A DNA stretch of 64,000 nucleotides from CAYYFX01 sp964471155 (lineage in GTDB: Bacteria; ARS69): contig CAYYFX010000003.1 of the NCBI GenBank assembly GCA_964471155.1, positions 29,611-93,610 of the forward strand, given 5' to 3'. Shown piece by piece: positions 56,425 to 64,000 of this stretch (positions are counted from its first letter, which is position 1; each line of letters opens with the position of its first letter). The notes under the pieces are model-generated. The model was given only the letters and a program-made list of their open reading frames with translations, was not told the origin of the DNA and ran no database searches. Position numbers and translations under genes: made by a program.

Positions 56425-58323
56425 CTATCGCAGCAGGAGCACCCGGGTCACGAGCGGGGCCAGGCCGCCGGTCTCCAGGCGGACGAAGTAGTTCCCGGAC
56501 GCAGCCGGCGCCCCGGCGTCGTCGCGCCCGTCCCACGTCACGCGGTGCGTCCCCGCGGCCAGCACGCCGCCGTCGAGCTCGCGCACCCGCCGTCCCGCCA
56601 CGTCGAACACCGCCACGCGGGACTCCGCCGCCTGCGGCAGCGAGAAGCTCACCTCGGTCCGGTCGCGGAACGGGTTGGGCTGCGGCGAGCGCAGCGCCGG
56701 CACGGGGGGCTCCGGCGCCTCCGCCGTGACGGCCAGCGGCAGGTCCAGCCGGATCCGGCGCGTCACGCTGCGCATGAGCACCGGCGCGGACTTCCCGTAC
56801 GCCTCCCAGTACGCGTGCATCTTCTCGCCGCGACTCGGCGCCATCGGGTCCGGGTCGAAGGGATCGGGGCCGGACGTGTTCTCGTCGCGCAGGAACTCGA
56901 TGTACGCGCGCGACGCCGTCTGGTACCAGAGCGACGCGGTGACGGTGATCGGCCCGGTCGTCCCCTCCGGGATGTCGAACGGGAACGTGCGATCGTCCCA
57001 GTGCGCGAGCGATCCGTCCGGCTGCACGGGGTACGCGTGGCCCACGGGCTGCGTGCGCGCGTCCGGCCGGAAGCCCGCGGGCGGGATCCGGTTGTCGAAG
57101 TAGATCCGGTCGTTGAGCACGAGGTGGAACGACGGCCCGGAGCCGTGGATCCCGTGCGACGTCTCGTACACGACGAGATCCGGGTCGTCGTGCAGCGTGG
57201 CGGTGGAGTCGTCGTACACGCCGCTCTCGTACAACGTCGCGCCGAGCCCGTCCTGGACGGTCACGCCCAGCCACATGCGCCGGCCCTCGGGGTACCCCGT
57301 GGGCAGCTTGTGGCCGGTCAGGTTCGTCACGCGCACGTTCGCCGTGACGCTCCCCGCGCCGGCGTGTCGCGACGGCACCGCGAGCGCCAGCTCTGCCGAC
57401 CTGTTCTGGAGCTGGTCCAGCGCCAGGTTGATGGCGCGGTCGTACGCCTCCACGCGGTCCAGCGGGATGCCGTAGAGGTTCTTGAGCACGCCCGACATGA
57501 ACACGTTCGCGCCGGCGAACTCGTGCTTCGCGATGTCCGGCCGATGCGGATTCTGGAACGTGCAGGCGAACCCGGAGACGTCCACCATGTGGCAGGCTTG
57601 GCACTCGGTGCCCTGCGCGGGGAAGTCGCTCTGCAGCCACTCGGTGTAGGTGAGCTGCTCCGGGAACAGCAGCCCCGTGTCCGCGCCGGTCTCGTCCTTC
57701 AGGTTCACGAGCGGGTTCGCCAGGTCGTGGCACACCGCGCAGAACTCGGACTTCGTGTGGAACTCGGAGTACACGAACTCGTGCGGCGGGAGCGCGTCCG
57801 CGTATGGCCCGCGCATGGGGCCGCCGAAGCTGATCGCGGGGTCCCCCACGTCCACCCAGTACTGCCCGTTCTGCAGGAAGGGCTCGCCCTCGGGACCCTC
57901 GTACATGCGGTGGCAGAAGTGGCAGTCGATGCCCTCGAAGTCCCCGCCCGCCTCGCCCGGGGAGCCCAGGAGCGCGGAGCCGTCCGGCTCGGAGCTGCGC
58001 CCCTCCAGCCAGCCGCGCGGCGAGTGGCAGCGGATGCAGAACTCCCCGGCGCCCGGCACGTCCTGGTTCGCGATATCCACGGCCGCCCAGAAGAGCGGGT
58101 CCCGGGCGGAGTTCGCCATCATGGACCCGGACCAGGTCTGCCAGGGCTCGTAGGCCACGTCGAAGTCGTAGTCCCCGTGGCAGATGGCGCACACGAAGTC
58201 CCCGCTGAGGGGGACCTGGAGGTCCCCGGGCTGCGTCCCGGGGAGGAGGATCTGGGCGGGGGCGGCGAAGGGGACGGCGCCGAGCAGCAGCAGCGCGGTG
58301 CCCAGCAGACGGGGGGATTTCAT
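56425..58323 (-). CDS. Secreted pentaheme c-type cytochrome with sorting domain
   Basis: 632 residues. After the signal peptide there are five CxxCH heme sites: C45 (CAICH), C96 (CIRCH), C134 (CHFCH), C195 (CAVCH) and C241 (CQACH). The spacing resembles cytochrome c554-like multiheme proteins. A beta domain (about 290-540) and a FlgD-like sorting module follow (QPNPFRDRTEVSFSLP, VFDVAGRRVREL, GNYFVRLETGG). Fusion to a surface-sorting module suggests electron transfer outside the outer membrane. ATG 58323 follows an AAATC stretch without a strong ribosome site. Confidence 0.92.
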   Translation of the reverse strand: MKSPRLLGTALLLLGAVPFAAPAQILLPGTQPGDLQVPLSGDFVCAICHGDYDFDVAYEPWQTWSGSMMANSARDPLFWAAVDIANQDVPGAGEFCIRCHSPRGWLEGRSSEPDGSALLGSPGEAGGDFEGIDCHFCHRMYEGPEGEPFLQNGQYWVDVGDPAISFGGPMRGPYADALPPHEFVYSEFHTKSEFCAVCHDLANPLVNLKDETGADTGLLFPEQLTYTEWLQSDFPAQGTECQACHMVDVSGFACTFQNPHRPDIAKHEFAGANVFMSGVLKNLYGIPLDRVEAYDRAINLALDQLQNRSAELALAVPSRHAGAGSVTANVRVTNLTGHKLPTGYPEGRRMWLGVTVQDGLGATLYESGVYDDSTATLHDDPDLVVYETSHGIHGSGPSFHLVLNDRIYFDNRIPPAGFRPDARTQPVGHAYPVQPDGSLAHWDDRTFPFDIPEGTTGPITVTASLWYQTASRAYIEFLRDENTSGPDPFDPDPMAPSRGEKMHAYWEAYGKSAPVLMRSVTRRIRLDLPLAVTAEAPEPPVPALRSPQPNPFRDRTEVSFSLPQAAESRVAVFDVAGRRVRELDGGVLAAGTHRVTWDGRDDAGAPAASGNYFVRLETGGLAPLVTRVLLLR

Positions 58324-58334
58324 GGCGAACGATT

Positions 58335-59576
58335 CTACCGGATCCGCTGGCCTTTCGGGGGGCGGCGGAGGCGGATCGGGCCGGCCGCGAGGCGCAGCGT
58401 GTCCGCCCACCGGGCCAGCGCGTCCGCCATGGCGGCGCGCGCCGTGGAGCGCTCCGCCGCGGAGTCCGACGGCTCCTCATGCGCTCCGACCACCGCCAGC
58501 CGTCCCTTCGCCCGGTCCGCCTTGAGGTCCAGCCGGCCGACGAAGCGGTCGCCGGCGAGCACGGGAAGGCAGTAGTAGCCGTAGATCCGCTTCGGGGCGG
58601 GCTTGAAGATCTCCAGCAGGGCGTCGAAGCCGAACAGCCGCGCCACCCGTTCGCGATCCCACAGCACGGGATCGAACGGGGACAGGAGCACGCCCCGGTC
58701 GCGCCGCGGGCGGAGCTTCACCAGCGACGCGGCCAGCTCGCGGTCCGCGGGACGGATCCAGCCGGCGGTGCGCTTCCCGTTCTCCACGAGGTCGCACGCG
58801 GCGATGCGGCCCTCCTCGCGCAGCGCCGCGAGCGCGGCGTCGAGCTGCGGGCGCCGGTTGCGCAGCCGCCACGTGCGGGCGAGCGTGCCCGTGGTGGCCC
58901 AGCCGTGCCCCTCGAGCGCGCGCAGCAGCAGCGCCTTCAGCCCGTCCTCCACGGGCAGCGGCCGCTCGCGCAGCTCCGGCGGGATCACGCGCTCCGCCAG
59001 ATCGTAGGAGCGCTGGAAGTTGCGTCGCTCCCGGATGGCCAGTTCGCCCGAGGACCACAGCGCATCCGCCACGCGCCGGCCGATGCCCAGCTCCCAGAAG
59101 CCCTTGCCGCGATCCCCCTCGAGGTGCCCGGTCTTCAGCGGCCCCTCGTCCCGCACGCGATCCAGGATCCGCCGCGCCACGTCCGGATGCTTGCCCACCA
59201 GGTCCCCCCACCACGGGTGCCGGCGGAACTCGCGGCGGCGGAACTCCAGCGCGGGGTACAGCTCCAGCGGCAGCCAGCAGGCCTCGTGTCCCCAGTACTC
59301 GAACACCGGAGCGCCCGGCGCGAGCAGCGACTCGGGCAGCGCCGGATCCATGCGCGGCAACCGCGACAGCAGCACGATGGCATGGCTGCGCGCCCCGGCG
59401 ATGGACACCGTGTCCAGCTGCAGGTAGCCGAACCACCGCACGATGCCGTGCGCGGCCTCGCGGGCGGCCGGGCCGGCGCCGCGCGCGGCCCGCGGGAAGC
59501 CGGTGCGGTCCGCGGCCAGCAGGCCGGCGCGCGCCAGCGCGAGCCGCCGCGCCTCGGGAACGGGGATGGGTTCCAT
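58335..59576 (-). CDS. ycaQ: YcaQ/AlkZ-like DNA glycosylase (HTH_42)
   Basis: 413 residues from ATG 59576. YcaQ-family proteins unhook interstrand crosslinks and excise alkylated bases. The catalytic QxD motif is in WFGYLQLDTVSIAGARSHAI; other conserved stretches are PVFEYWGHEACWLPLELYP, RRNFQRSYDLAERVIPP and SPFDPVLWDRERVARLFGFD. Length is normal for the family. Its stop is 11 nt after the cytochrome start region, but no shared function is evident. Confidence 0.92.
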   Translation of the reverse strand: MEPIPVPEARRLALARAGLLAADRTGFPRAARGAGPAAREAAHGIVRWFGYLQLDTVSIAGARSHAIVLLSRLPRMDPALPESLLAPGAPVFEYWGHEACWLPLELYPALEFRRREFRRHPWWGDLVGKHPDVARRILDRVRDEGPLKTGHLEGDRGKGFWELGIGRRVADALWSSGELAIRERRNFQRSYDLAERVIPPELRERPLPVEDGLKALLLRALEGHGWATTGTLARTWRLRNRRPQLDAALAALREEGRIAACDLVENGKRTAGWIRPADRELAASLVKLRPRRDRGVLLSPFDPVLWDRERVARLFGFDALLEIFKPAPKRIYGYYCLPVLAGDRFVGRLDLKADRAKGRLAVVGAHEEPSDSAAERSTARAAMADALARWADTLRLAAGPIRLRRPPKGQRIR

Positions 59577-59679
59577 CCGCGGATTCTCCCACGGCGTGCA
59601 ACCCCGGGGAACCGTCGCGCGTACCAGAGCCCAGGCCCGGGCCTTGACCCGGGCCGCCGATCGAAGGAGGCTTCCGTCC

Positions 59680-60573
59680 ATGCTCGCCGTCCGCCGCCTC
59701 GTGAAGGTGTATCCCGGTCCCGTGACCGCGCTCGCGGGCATCGACCTCGACGTGCCCCACGGACTGTTCGGCCTGCTCGGCCCGAACGGCGCGGGGAAGT
59801 CCACGTTCATGAAGATCCTCGCCGGGCTCCTGGAGCCCACGTCGGGCGAGGTCACGCTGGACGGCCATGACATCCTGGCCGACCCCATGCACGTCCGCGC
59901 GCGGCTCGGCTACCTGCCGCAGGACTTCGGCTTCTATCCGAACCTCACCGGCGCGGCCATGCTGGAATACCTGCTGCGCCTGAAGGGGATCGAGGCGCCG
60001 GGCGGCATGCGCAAGCTCGTGGCGGAGCTGCTGGAGCGCGTGAACCTCTCCTTCGCGGCGAAGCGGAAGGTGAAAGGCTATTCCGGCGGCATGCGCCAGC
60101 GGCTCGGCATCGCGCAGGCGCTCGCCGGGGATCCGCGCCTCCTCATCGTGGACGAGCCCACCGCGGGGCTGGACCCCGAGGAGCGGCACCGCTTCTACCG
60201 CCTGCTCGCGGAGCTGGCCACGGACCGCACCGTGCTGCTGTCCACGCACATCGTGGAGGACGTGGCGGTGCTGTGTCCGCGCTTCGCGGTGATCGCGAAG
60301 GGACGGCTGGTGGCGAACACGACCCCGGCGGAGGCGCGCGCGCTGCTGGAGGGCACCGTCTTCGAGGGCACGGGCAGCGCCGAGGAACTGGCGCGCGTGC
60401 GCGCCGCGCACCTGGTCACCGCGGCCATCCTCGTGGAGGGGCGCAACCGCATCCGCGTGCACGTTCCCGACGGCGCGCCGCCCGCGGGCTTCGCGCCCGT
60501 GTCGGGGACGCTCGAGGACGCGTACATGGTCCTGGTGAACGCGGGCGCGCCCGCCGTCGCCGCCGCGTCATGA
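59680..60573 (+). CDS. ABC transporter ATP-binding protein
   Basis: 297 residues from ATG 59680 (GAAGGAGG upstream). Walker A GPNGAGKS, signature YSGGMRQR, Walker B LLIVDEPTAGLD and the H-loop STHIVED are intact. It overlaps the permease gene by ATGA, so the two make one exporter-type ABC complex at the inner membrane. The C-terminal about 75 residues are an accessory domain common in ABC-2-type exporters. Confidence 0.95.
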   Translation: MLAVRRLVKVYPGPVTALAGIDLDVPHGLFGLLGPNGAGKSTFMKILAGLLEPTSGEVTLDGHDILADPMHVRARLGYLPQDFGFYPNLTGAAMLEYLLRLKGIEAPGGMRKLVAELLERVNLSFAAKRKVKGYSGGMRQRLGIAQALAGDPRLLIVDEPTAGLDPEERHRFYRLLAELATDRTVLLSTHIVEDVAVLCPRFAVIAKGRLVANTTPAEARALLEGTVFEGTGSAEELARVRAAHLVTAAILVEGRNRIRVHVPDGAPPAGFAPVSGTLEDAYMVLVNAGAPAVAAAS

Positions 60574-63500
60574 GCCTGGCCCGGCTCGGGCTCGTTCTCC
60601 GGAACGACCTCGGCTTCCACGCGAAGCGACCGCTGATCTGGATCCTGCTCGTGCTGCTCGGCCTCGTGTCGTGGGGGCTGTCCACGGGGTCGGTGGCCAT
60701 CCAGTCGGGCGACACGGCCATCGGCGGGGACAAGCGGGCATTCCTCACGTCGGAGTTCTCGAACGCCACGATGCTGCCGATGGTGGCGTTCCTCCTGTAC
60801 TCGTTCTTCGTCGCGGTGGCCGCCGGGATGGCCGTGCCGCGCGACGACGAGCTGAACGTGGGGCCGGTGCTGCATTCCACGCGCCTCACGCCCGCCGAGT
60901 ACGTGTGGGGCAAGTTCGGCGCCGCGCTGCTGGCGTTCCTCGGGGTGCTGGTCGTGCACCTGCTGCTGGCCGCGTTCTTCAACCACCTCGTGCCGAACGA
61001 GAACGCGGACAAGATCCGCGGGCCGTTCGAGGCGATGAACTACCTGCGGCCGGCCGCGCTGATGGCGCTGCCGTTCCTCGTGTTCCTGGCGGGCACGTCG
61101 TTCGCGATCGGCGAGCGGTCGCGGCACCCCATCCTGGTCTTCGCCACGCCCGTGGCGCTGTTCCTCGTGAGCATCTTCTTCCTGTGGGACTGGTCGCCGT
61201 CCTGGCTGGATCCGCGCGTCAACCGTCTGCTGCAGTGGGTGGAGCCGTCCGGGTTCCGGTGGATCAACGAGACGTGGATGAAGGTCGACCTGGGCGTGGA
61301 CCACTACAACACGCAGCGGGTGGGCTACGACCTCCCGTTCCTGCTGAGCCGCCTCGTGTACGCGGTCGTGGGAATCCTGTCCGTGGCCGGCGCCGCGCGC
61401 CACTTCGGCGCCACGCTGCGCGGCTCGGCGAAGGCGGGGCGGCCGGCGCGGGCCGCCGCGGCTGCCGTCCCGGCCGAGCCGATGGAGGCGCCGCTGGCCC
61501 AGGCGTCGCCTTCGCTCGCCGCGCTCGGCATGACGTCGCGGCCGCCCGGCTTCGTGCGCACGGTGCTGGACGTGGCCCGCTTCGAGGCGTCGAATCTGCG
61601 CAACCAGCCGGGCCTGTACATCTTCGTGCCGCTCATCCTGCTGCAGGTCATCGGGTCGTCCCTGTTCCAGGTGGGCGCGTTCGACACGCCGCTCCTGCTC
61701 ACGTCGGGCGCGGCCGCGGTGTCGTCCATGAACACGCTCACGCTGCTCCTGTGCTTCCTGCTGCTGTTCTACACGACCGAGTCCGTGCACCGGGAGCGCT
61801 CCGTCCGCCTGGAGCCGGTGTTCTGGGCGACGCCGGCGCGCACGGCCGCGGTCCTGTTCGGGAAGTCGCTGGCGAACGGTATCGTGGGGCTGACCGTGCT
61901 GCTTGCCGCCTTCGTCGGCGCGGCCATCGTCATGCTCGTGCAGGGGAAGGTCACGCCGGATCCCCGGCCGTTCGCGATCGTGTGGGGGCTCCTGCTGCTG
62001 CCCACGCTGCTCGTGTGGGCGTCGTTCGTGACCGCGATCGTGGCGGTCACCGGCAGCCGCTGGACCACGTACGGCGTGGGGCTGGCCACCCTCATGCTCA
62101 CCGGCTGGCTGCAGTTCCGCGGCAAGATGAACTGGGTGGGCAACTGGGACCTCTGGGGCGCCGTGACCTGGACGGACTTCGACTCCGTGCAGCCGAACGT
62201 GCAGGCGCTGCTCTTGAACCGGCTCTTCTGGATCTCCGTGATGGTGTTCCTCGTCGTCTGGACGGTCCGGGTGTACCCGCGGCGGGAGCCGGACTCGGGG
62301 GCGGCGCTGGACCGACTGCGCCCCGCGGGGCTCGGGCGCGCCGCGCTGGGGCTCTCGCCGTTCGCGCTGCCGGCGGTCGTGCTGGGATCGTGGCTGTCCG
62401 TGGCGGTGAGCAACGGTTTCCAGGGCAAGGCCGTGGAGCGGCGCGAGGAGGAGTATCACGGGCGGAACCTGCTCACGTGGAACGAGGCGAACACGCCGGT
62501 GCTGGCCGGCGTGGACTTGGACCTGGAGCTGGATCCGGACGAGAGCTTCTTCCGCGTGAAGGGCTGGTACGACCTGACCAACGCGTCGGACGAGATCATC
62601 CGGCGCTTCCCGATGTCGGTGGGGGACCACTTCGAGAAGCTCGAGTGGACGCTCGGCGGCGAGAAGGCGGAGCCGGAGCACCGCGCTCGCCTGTACGTGT
62701 TCACGCCGGCGGAGCCGCTGACGCCGGGGGACACGGTGCGCGTCGGCTTCTCGCACGAGGGGCGTCATCCTGACGGCATCACGCGCAACGGCGGCGGCAT
62801 GGGCACGTTCATCCTGCCGCGCGGCGTCGTGCTCACGTCCTTCGGCACGGAGTTCGTGCCGCTGCCGTTCTTCCAGCTCGACCGGGGCGTGGACGAGGAC
62901 AACCGCCTCGACCCGCGCGACTACGAGGAGGGCTTCTGGGAAGGCGTGACGAAGCCCGGCTTCGGCGGCGGCGCCCTGTACCCCGTGCGCACGCGCATCA
63001 CGGGGCCGGCGCGCTTCGACTACCACGGCGTGGGCGTGCGCACCGCGGACACCGAGTCGGACGGGAAGCGGACGGTCGTGTGGGAGACGGACCACCCCGT
63101 GAACTTCTTCAACGTGGTGGCGGGCGAGTGGGACGTGTGGAAGGGCGAGGGCGTGGAGATCCACTACCTGCCGGAGCACACGTACAACCTCGAGGAGATG
63201 GGGAAGGCGCTGGAGGCGTCGCGGAAGTGGTACTCCGAGTGGTTCTACCCGTACCCGTGGCGCGACCTGCGGCTGAACGAGTTCCCGGGTCTCGCCGCCT
63301 ACGCGCAGGGCTTCCCCACGAACATCACGTTCTCCGAGAACATCGGGTTCCTCACGCGCAGCAAGCCGGAGGCGGCGGTGGCGTTCCTGGTCACGGCGCA
63401 CGAGACCGCGCACCAGTGGTGGGGCAACATCCTGCTCCCCGGCGACGGCCCCGGCGGCAACGTGCTGAGCGAGGGCATGGCGCACTACTCCACCATCCTC

Positions 63501-64000
63501 CTGCACGGGAAGGTGCTGGGCGACCGCGAGCGGATCGAGTTCTGCAAGCGCATCGAGGACCGGTACGGCGACCGACGGCAGGTGGACTCCGAGCGCCCGC
63601 TGGCGTGGATCGACGGCTCGAAGGCCGGCGACGAGACCGCCACCTACGACAAGGGCGGCTGGGTGATGTGGATGCTGCAGAACCTGATGGGCGAGGCGGC
63701 GTGCCACGCGGGCGTGCAGGACTTCGTGACCCGCTACCACGGCAACCCGGACCATCCCGTGATGCAGGACCTCGTGGCGGTGCTGCGCGAGCACGCGCCG
63801 GACGTGGCCGCGTATGACGACTTCACGCGGCAGTGGATCTTCGAGGTCGTGATGCCGCGCTACCGCATCACGGACGCCCGGAAGACGGCGGCCGGCGACG
63901 GGTGGAGTGTTGCGGCCACGATCGAGAACATCGGGACGGGGCGGATGGCGATCGACGTGGCGGCCGTGGCCGGGGAGCGGTGGCCGAAGGACGGGAAGGA
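60570..64000 (+). CDS. ABC-2 permease fused to M1-family metallopeptidase, C-terminus beyond the window
   Basis: At least 1143 residues, reading to the window end. The first about 600 residues are two ABC-2-type permease units with some twelve membrane helices (LIWILLVLLGLVSWGLSTG near the start). After the last helix (ALPAVVLGSWLSVAVSNGFQ) a soluble domain has the M1 gluzincin site: H944-E945 and H948 in HETAHQWWGN and E968 in LSEGMAHY, preceded by PTNITFSENIGF in place of the usual GAMEN exopeptidase loop. HExxH-x19-E is one residue longer than the usual x18. A peptidase facing the periplasm that processes what the transporter exports is plausible. Confidence 0.92.
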   Translation, partial: MSLARLGLVLRNDLGFHAKRPLIWILLVLLGLVSWGLSTGSVAIQSGDTAIGGDKRAFLTSEFSNATMLPMVAFLLYSFFVAVAAGMAVPRDDELNVGPVLHSTRLTPAEYVWGKFGAALLAFLGVLVVHLLLAAFFNHLVPNENADKIRGPFEAMNYLRPAALMALPFLVFLAGTSFAIGERSRHPILVFATPVALFLVSIFFLWDWSPSWLDPRVNRLLQWVEPSGFRWINETWMKVDLGVDHYNTQRVGYDLPFLLSRLVYAVVGILSVAGAARHFGATLRGSAKAGRPARAAAAAVPAEPMEAPLAQASPSLAALGMTSRPPGFVRTVLDVARFEASNLRNQPGLYIFVPLILLQVIGSSLFQVGAFDTPLLLTSGAAAVSSMNTLTLLLCFLLLFYTTESVHRERSVRLEPVFWATPARTAAVLFGKSLANGIVGLTVLLAAFVGAAIVMLVQGKVTPDPRPFAIVWGLLLLPTLLVWASFVTAIVAVTGSRWTTYGVGLATLMLTGWLQFRGKMNWVGNWDLWGAVTWTDFDSVQPNVQALLLNRLFWISVMVFLVVWTVRVYPRREPDSGAALDRLRPAGLGRAALGLSPFALPAVVLGSWLSVAVSNGFQGKAVERREEEYHGRNLLTWNEANTPVLAGVDLDLELDPDESFFRVKGWYDLTNASDEIIRRFPMSVGDHFEKLEWTLGGEKAEPEHRARLYVFTPAEPLTPGDTVRVGFSHEGRHPDGITRNGGGMGTFILPRGVVLTSFGTEFVPLPFFQLDRGVDEDNRLDPRDYEEGFWEGVTKPGFGGGALYPVRTRITGPARFDYHGVGVRTADTESDGKRTVVWETDHPVNFFNVVAGEWDVWKGEGVEIHYLPEHTYNLEEMGKALEASRKWYSEWFYPYPWRDLRLNEFPGLAAYAQGFPTNITFSENIGFLTRSKPEAAVAFLVTAHETAHQWWGNILLPGDGPGGNVLSEGMAHYSTILLHGKVLGDRERIEFCKRIEDRYGDRRQVDSERPLAWIDGSKAGDETATYDKGGWVMWMLQNLMGEAACHAGVQDFVTRYHGNPDHPVMQDLVAVLREHAPDVAAYDDFTRQWIFEVVMPRYRITDARKTAAGDGWSVAATIENIGTGRMAIDVAAVAGERWPKDGK

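Noticed and set aside
60195..63794. A 1199-codon open frame on the minus strand
   Set aside because: Antisense to the ABC ATPase and permease-peptidase genes, which carry clear motifs; the shadow has none.
1..64000. tRNA genes
   Set aside because: No T-loop GGTTCGAATCC-type sequence with a matching acceptor stem was noticed; a tRNA search program would settle this.
1..64000. CRISPR array or cas genes
   Set aside because: No regularly spaced 24-40-bp repeats and no Cas-like protein motifs were seen.
1..64000. Insertion sequences or transposase genes
   Set aside because: No DDE, serine or tyrosine recombinase motif was recognised in any plausible gene; only the two small inverted-repeat elements remain.

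Overview
The window looks like part of a metagenome-assembled or draft bacterial chromosome. It has two runs of N (179-188 and 7521-7620), very high G+C (49 of 60 bases at 2641-2700 by my count), NTG starts and many 4-nt ATGA/GTGA gene overlaps. Several secreted proteins end in a C-terminal FlgD-like/type IX-style sorting domain. There is also a PorV/FadL-like outer-membrane protein, a TonB receptor with a partner lipoprotein, a bactofilin, and an ECF sigma factor paired with a kinase. Together these point to an FCB-group-type or candidate-phylum (Eisenbacteria-like) organism. That placement is inference: no rRNA or tRNA gene was found.

Layout. 1-1600: a PvuII-type restriction-modification system (endonuclease cut by the window edge, controller protein, N4-cytosine methyltransferase) with tandem C-boxes; its base composition is clearly lower in G+C than the rest. 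1620-6750: a LysR regulator divergent from argG-argH-class III aminotransferase. 6775-9607: a lipoprotein split by an assembly gap, a zinc-ribbon protein with N-terminal repeats, a GNAT enzyme and a macrodomain hydrolase. 9613-9809: an inverted-repeat element, an operator-like palindrome and a good promoter. 9927-16466: a CHRD/DUF4397 secreted protein, a CarH-like B12 photoreceptor candidate, a VOC protein, a subtilase and a vanadium haloperoxidase lipoprotein. 16506-18374 (minus): membrane protein, diacylglycerol-kinase-like protein and DinB. 18513-22227: ECF sigma factor and a Ser/Thr kinase with a WD40 sensor. 22333-28693: a DUF4332 protein, a large beta-propeller surface protein and envelope proteins. 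28760-33582 (minus): bactofilin, outer-membrane barrel, lipoprotein and TPR protein.

33704-40617 is one tightly packed plus-strand operon: tatA, moaC, moaB/mog, a class III sirtuin, a VWA membrane protein and a YfhO-like membrane protein. It is followed by a structured leader and a HARE-HTH protein. 41299-46342: CCA/poly(A) polymerase-like enzyme, Trm112-like protein, a polytopic membrane protein, small genes, a second copy of the inverted-repeat element, a minus-strand terminator and tandem palindromes ahead of a DUF6504 protein. 46555-49844: TonB receptor and DUF4249-like lipoprotein. 49923-52095 (minus): DinB, an ECF42-type sigma factor and its DGPF/YCII partner. 52343-53551: a sigma-factor fragment fused in frame to an outer-membrane protein gene. 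53637-59576: mscL, then on the minus strand a degenerate C25 peptidase homologue, a secreted protein, a pentaheme cytochrome and a YcaQ-like glycosylase. 59680-64000: an ABC ATPase and a permease fused to an M1 metallopeptidase, running off the window.

Most genes serve envelope biogenesis, secretion and signalling. The features most worth a second look are the PvuII-type island, the two inverted-repeat elements with nearby TGTCC/GGACA palindromes, the terminator-ended structured region at 45638-46016, and the structured leader at 40668-40727.
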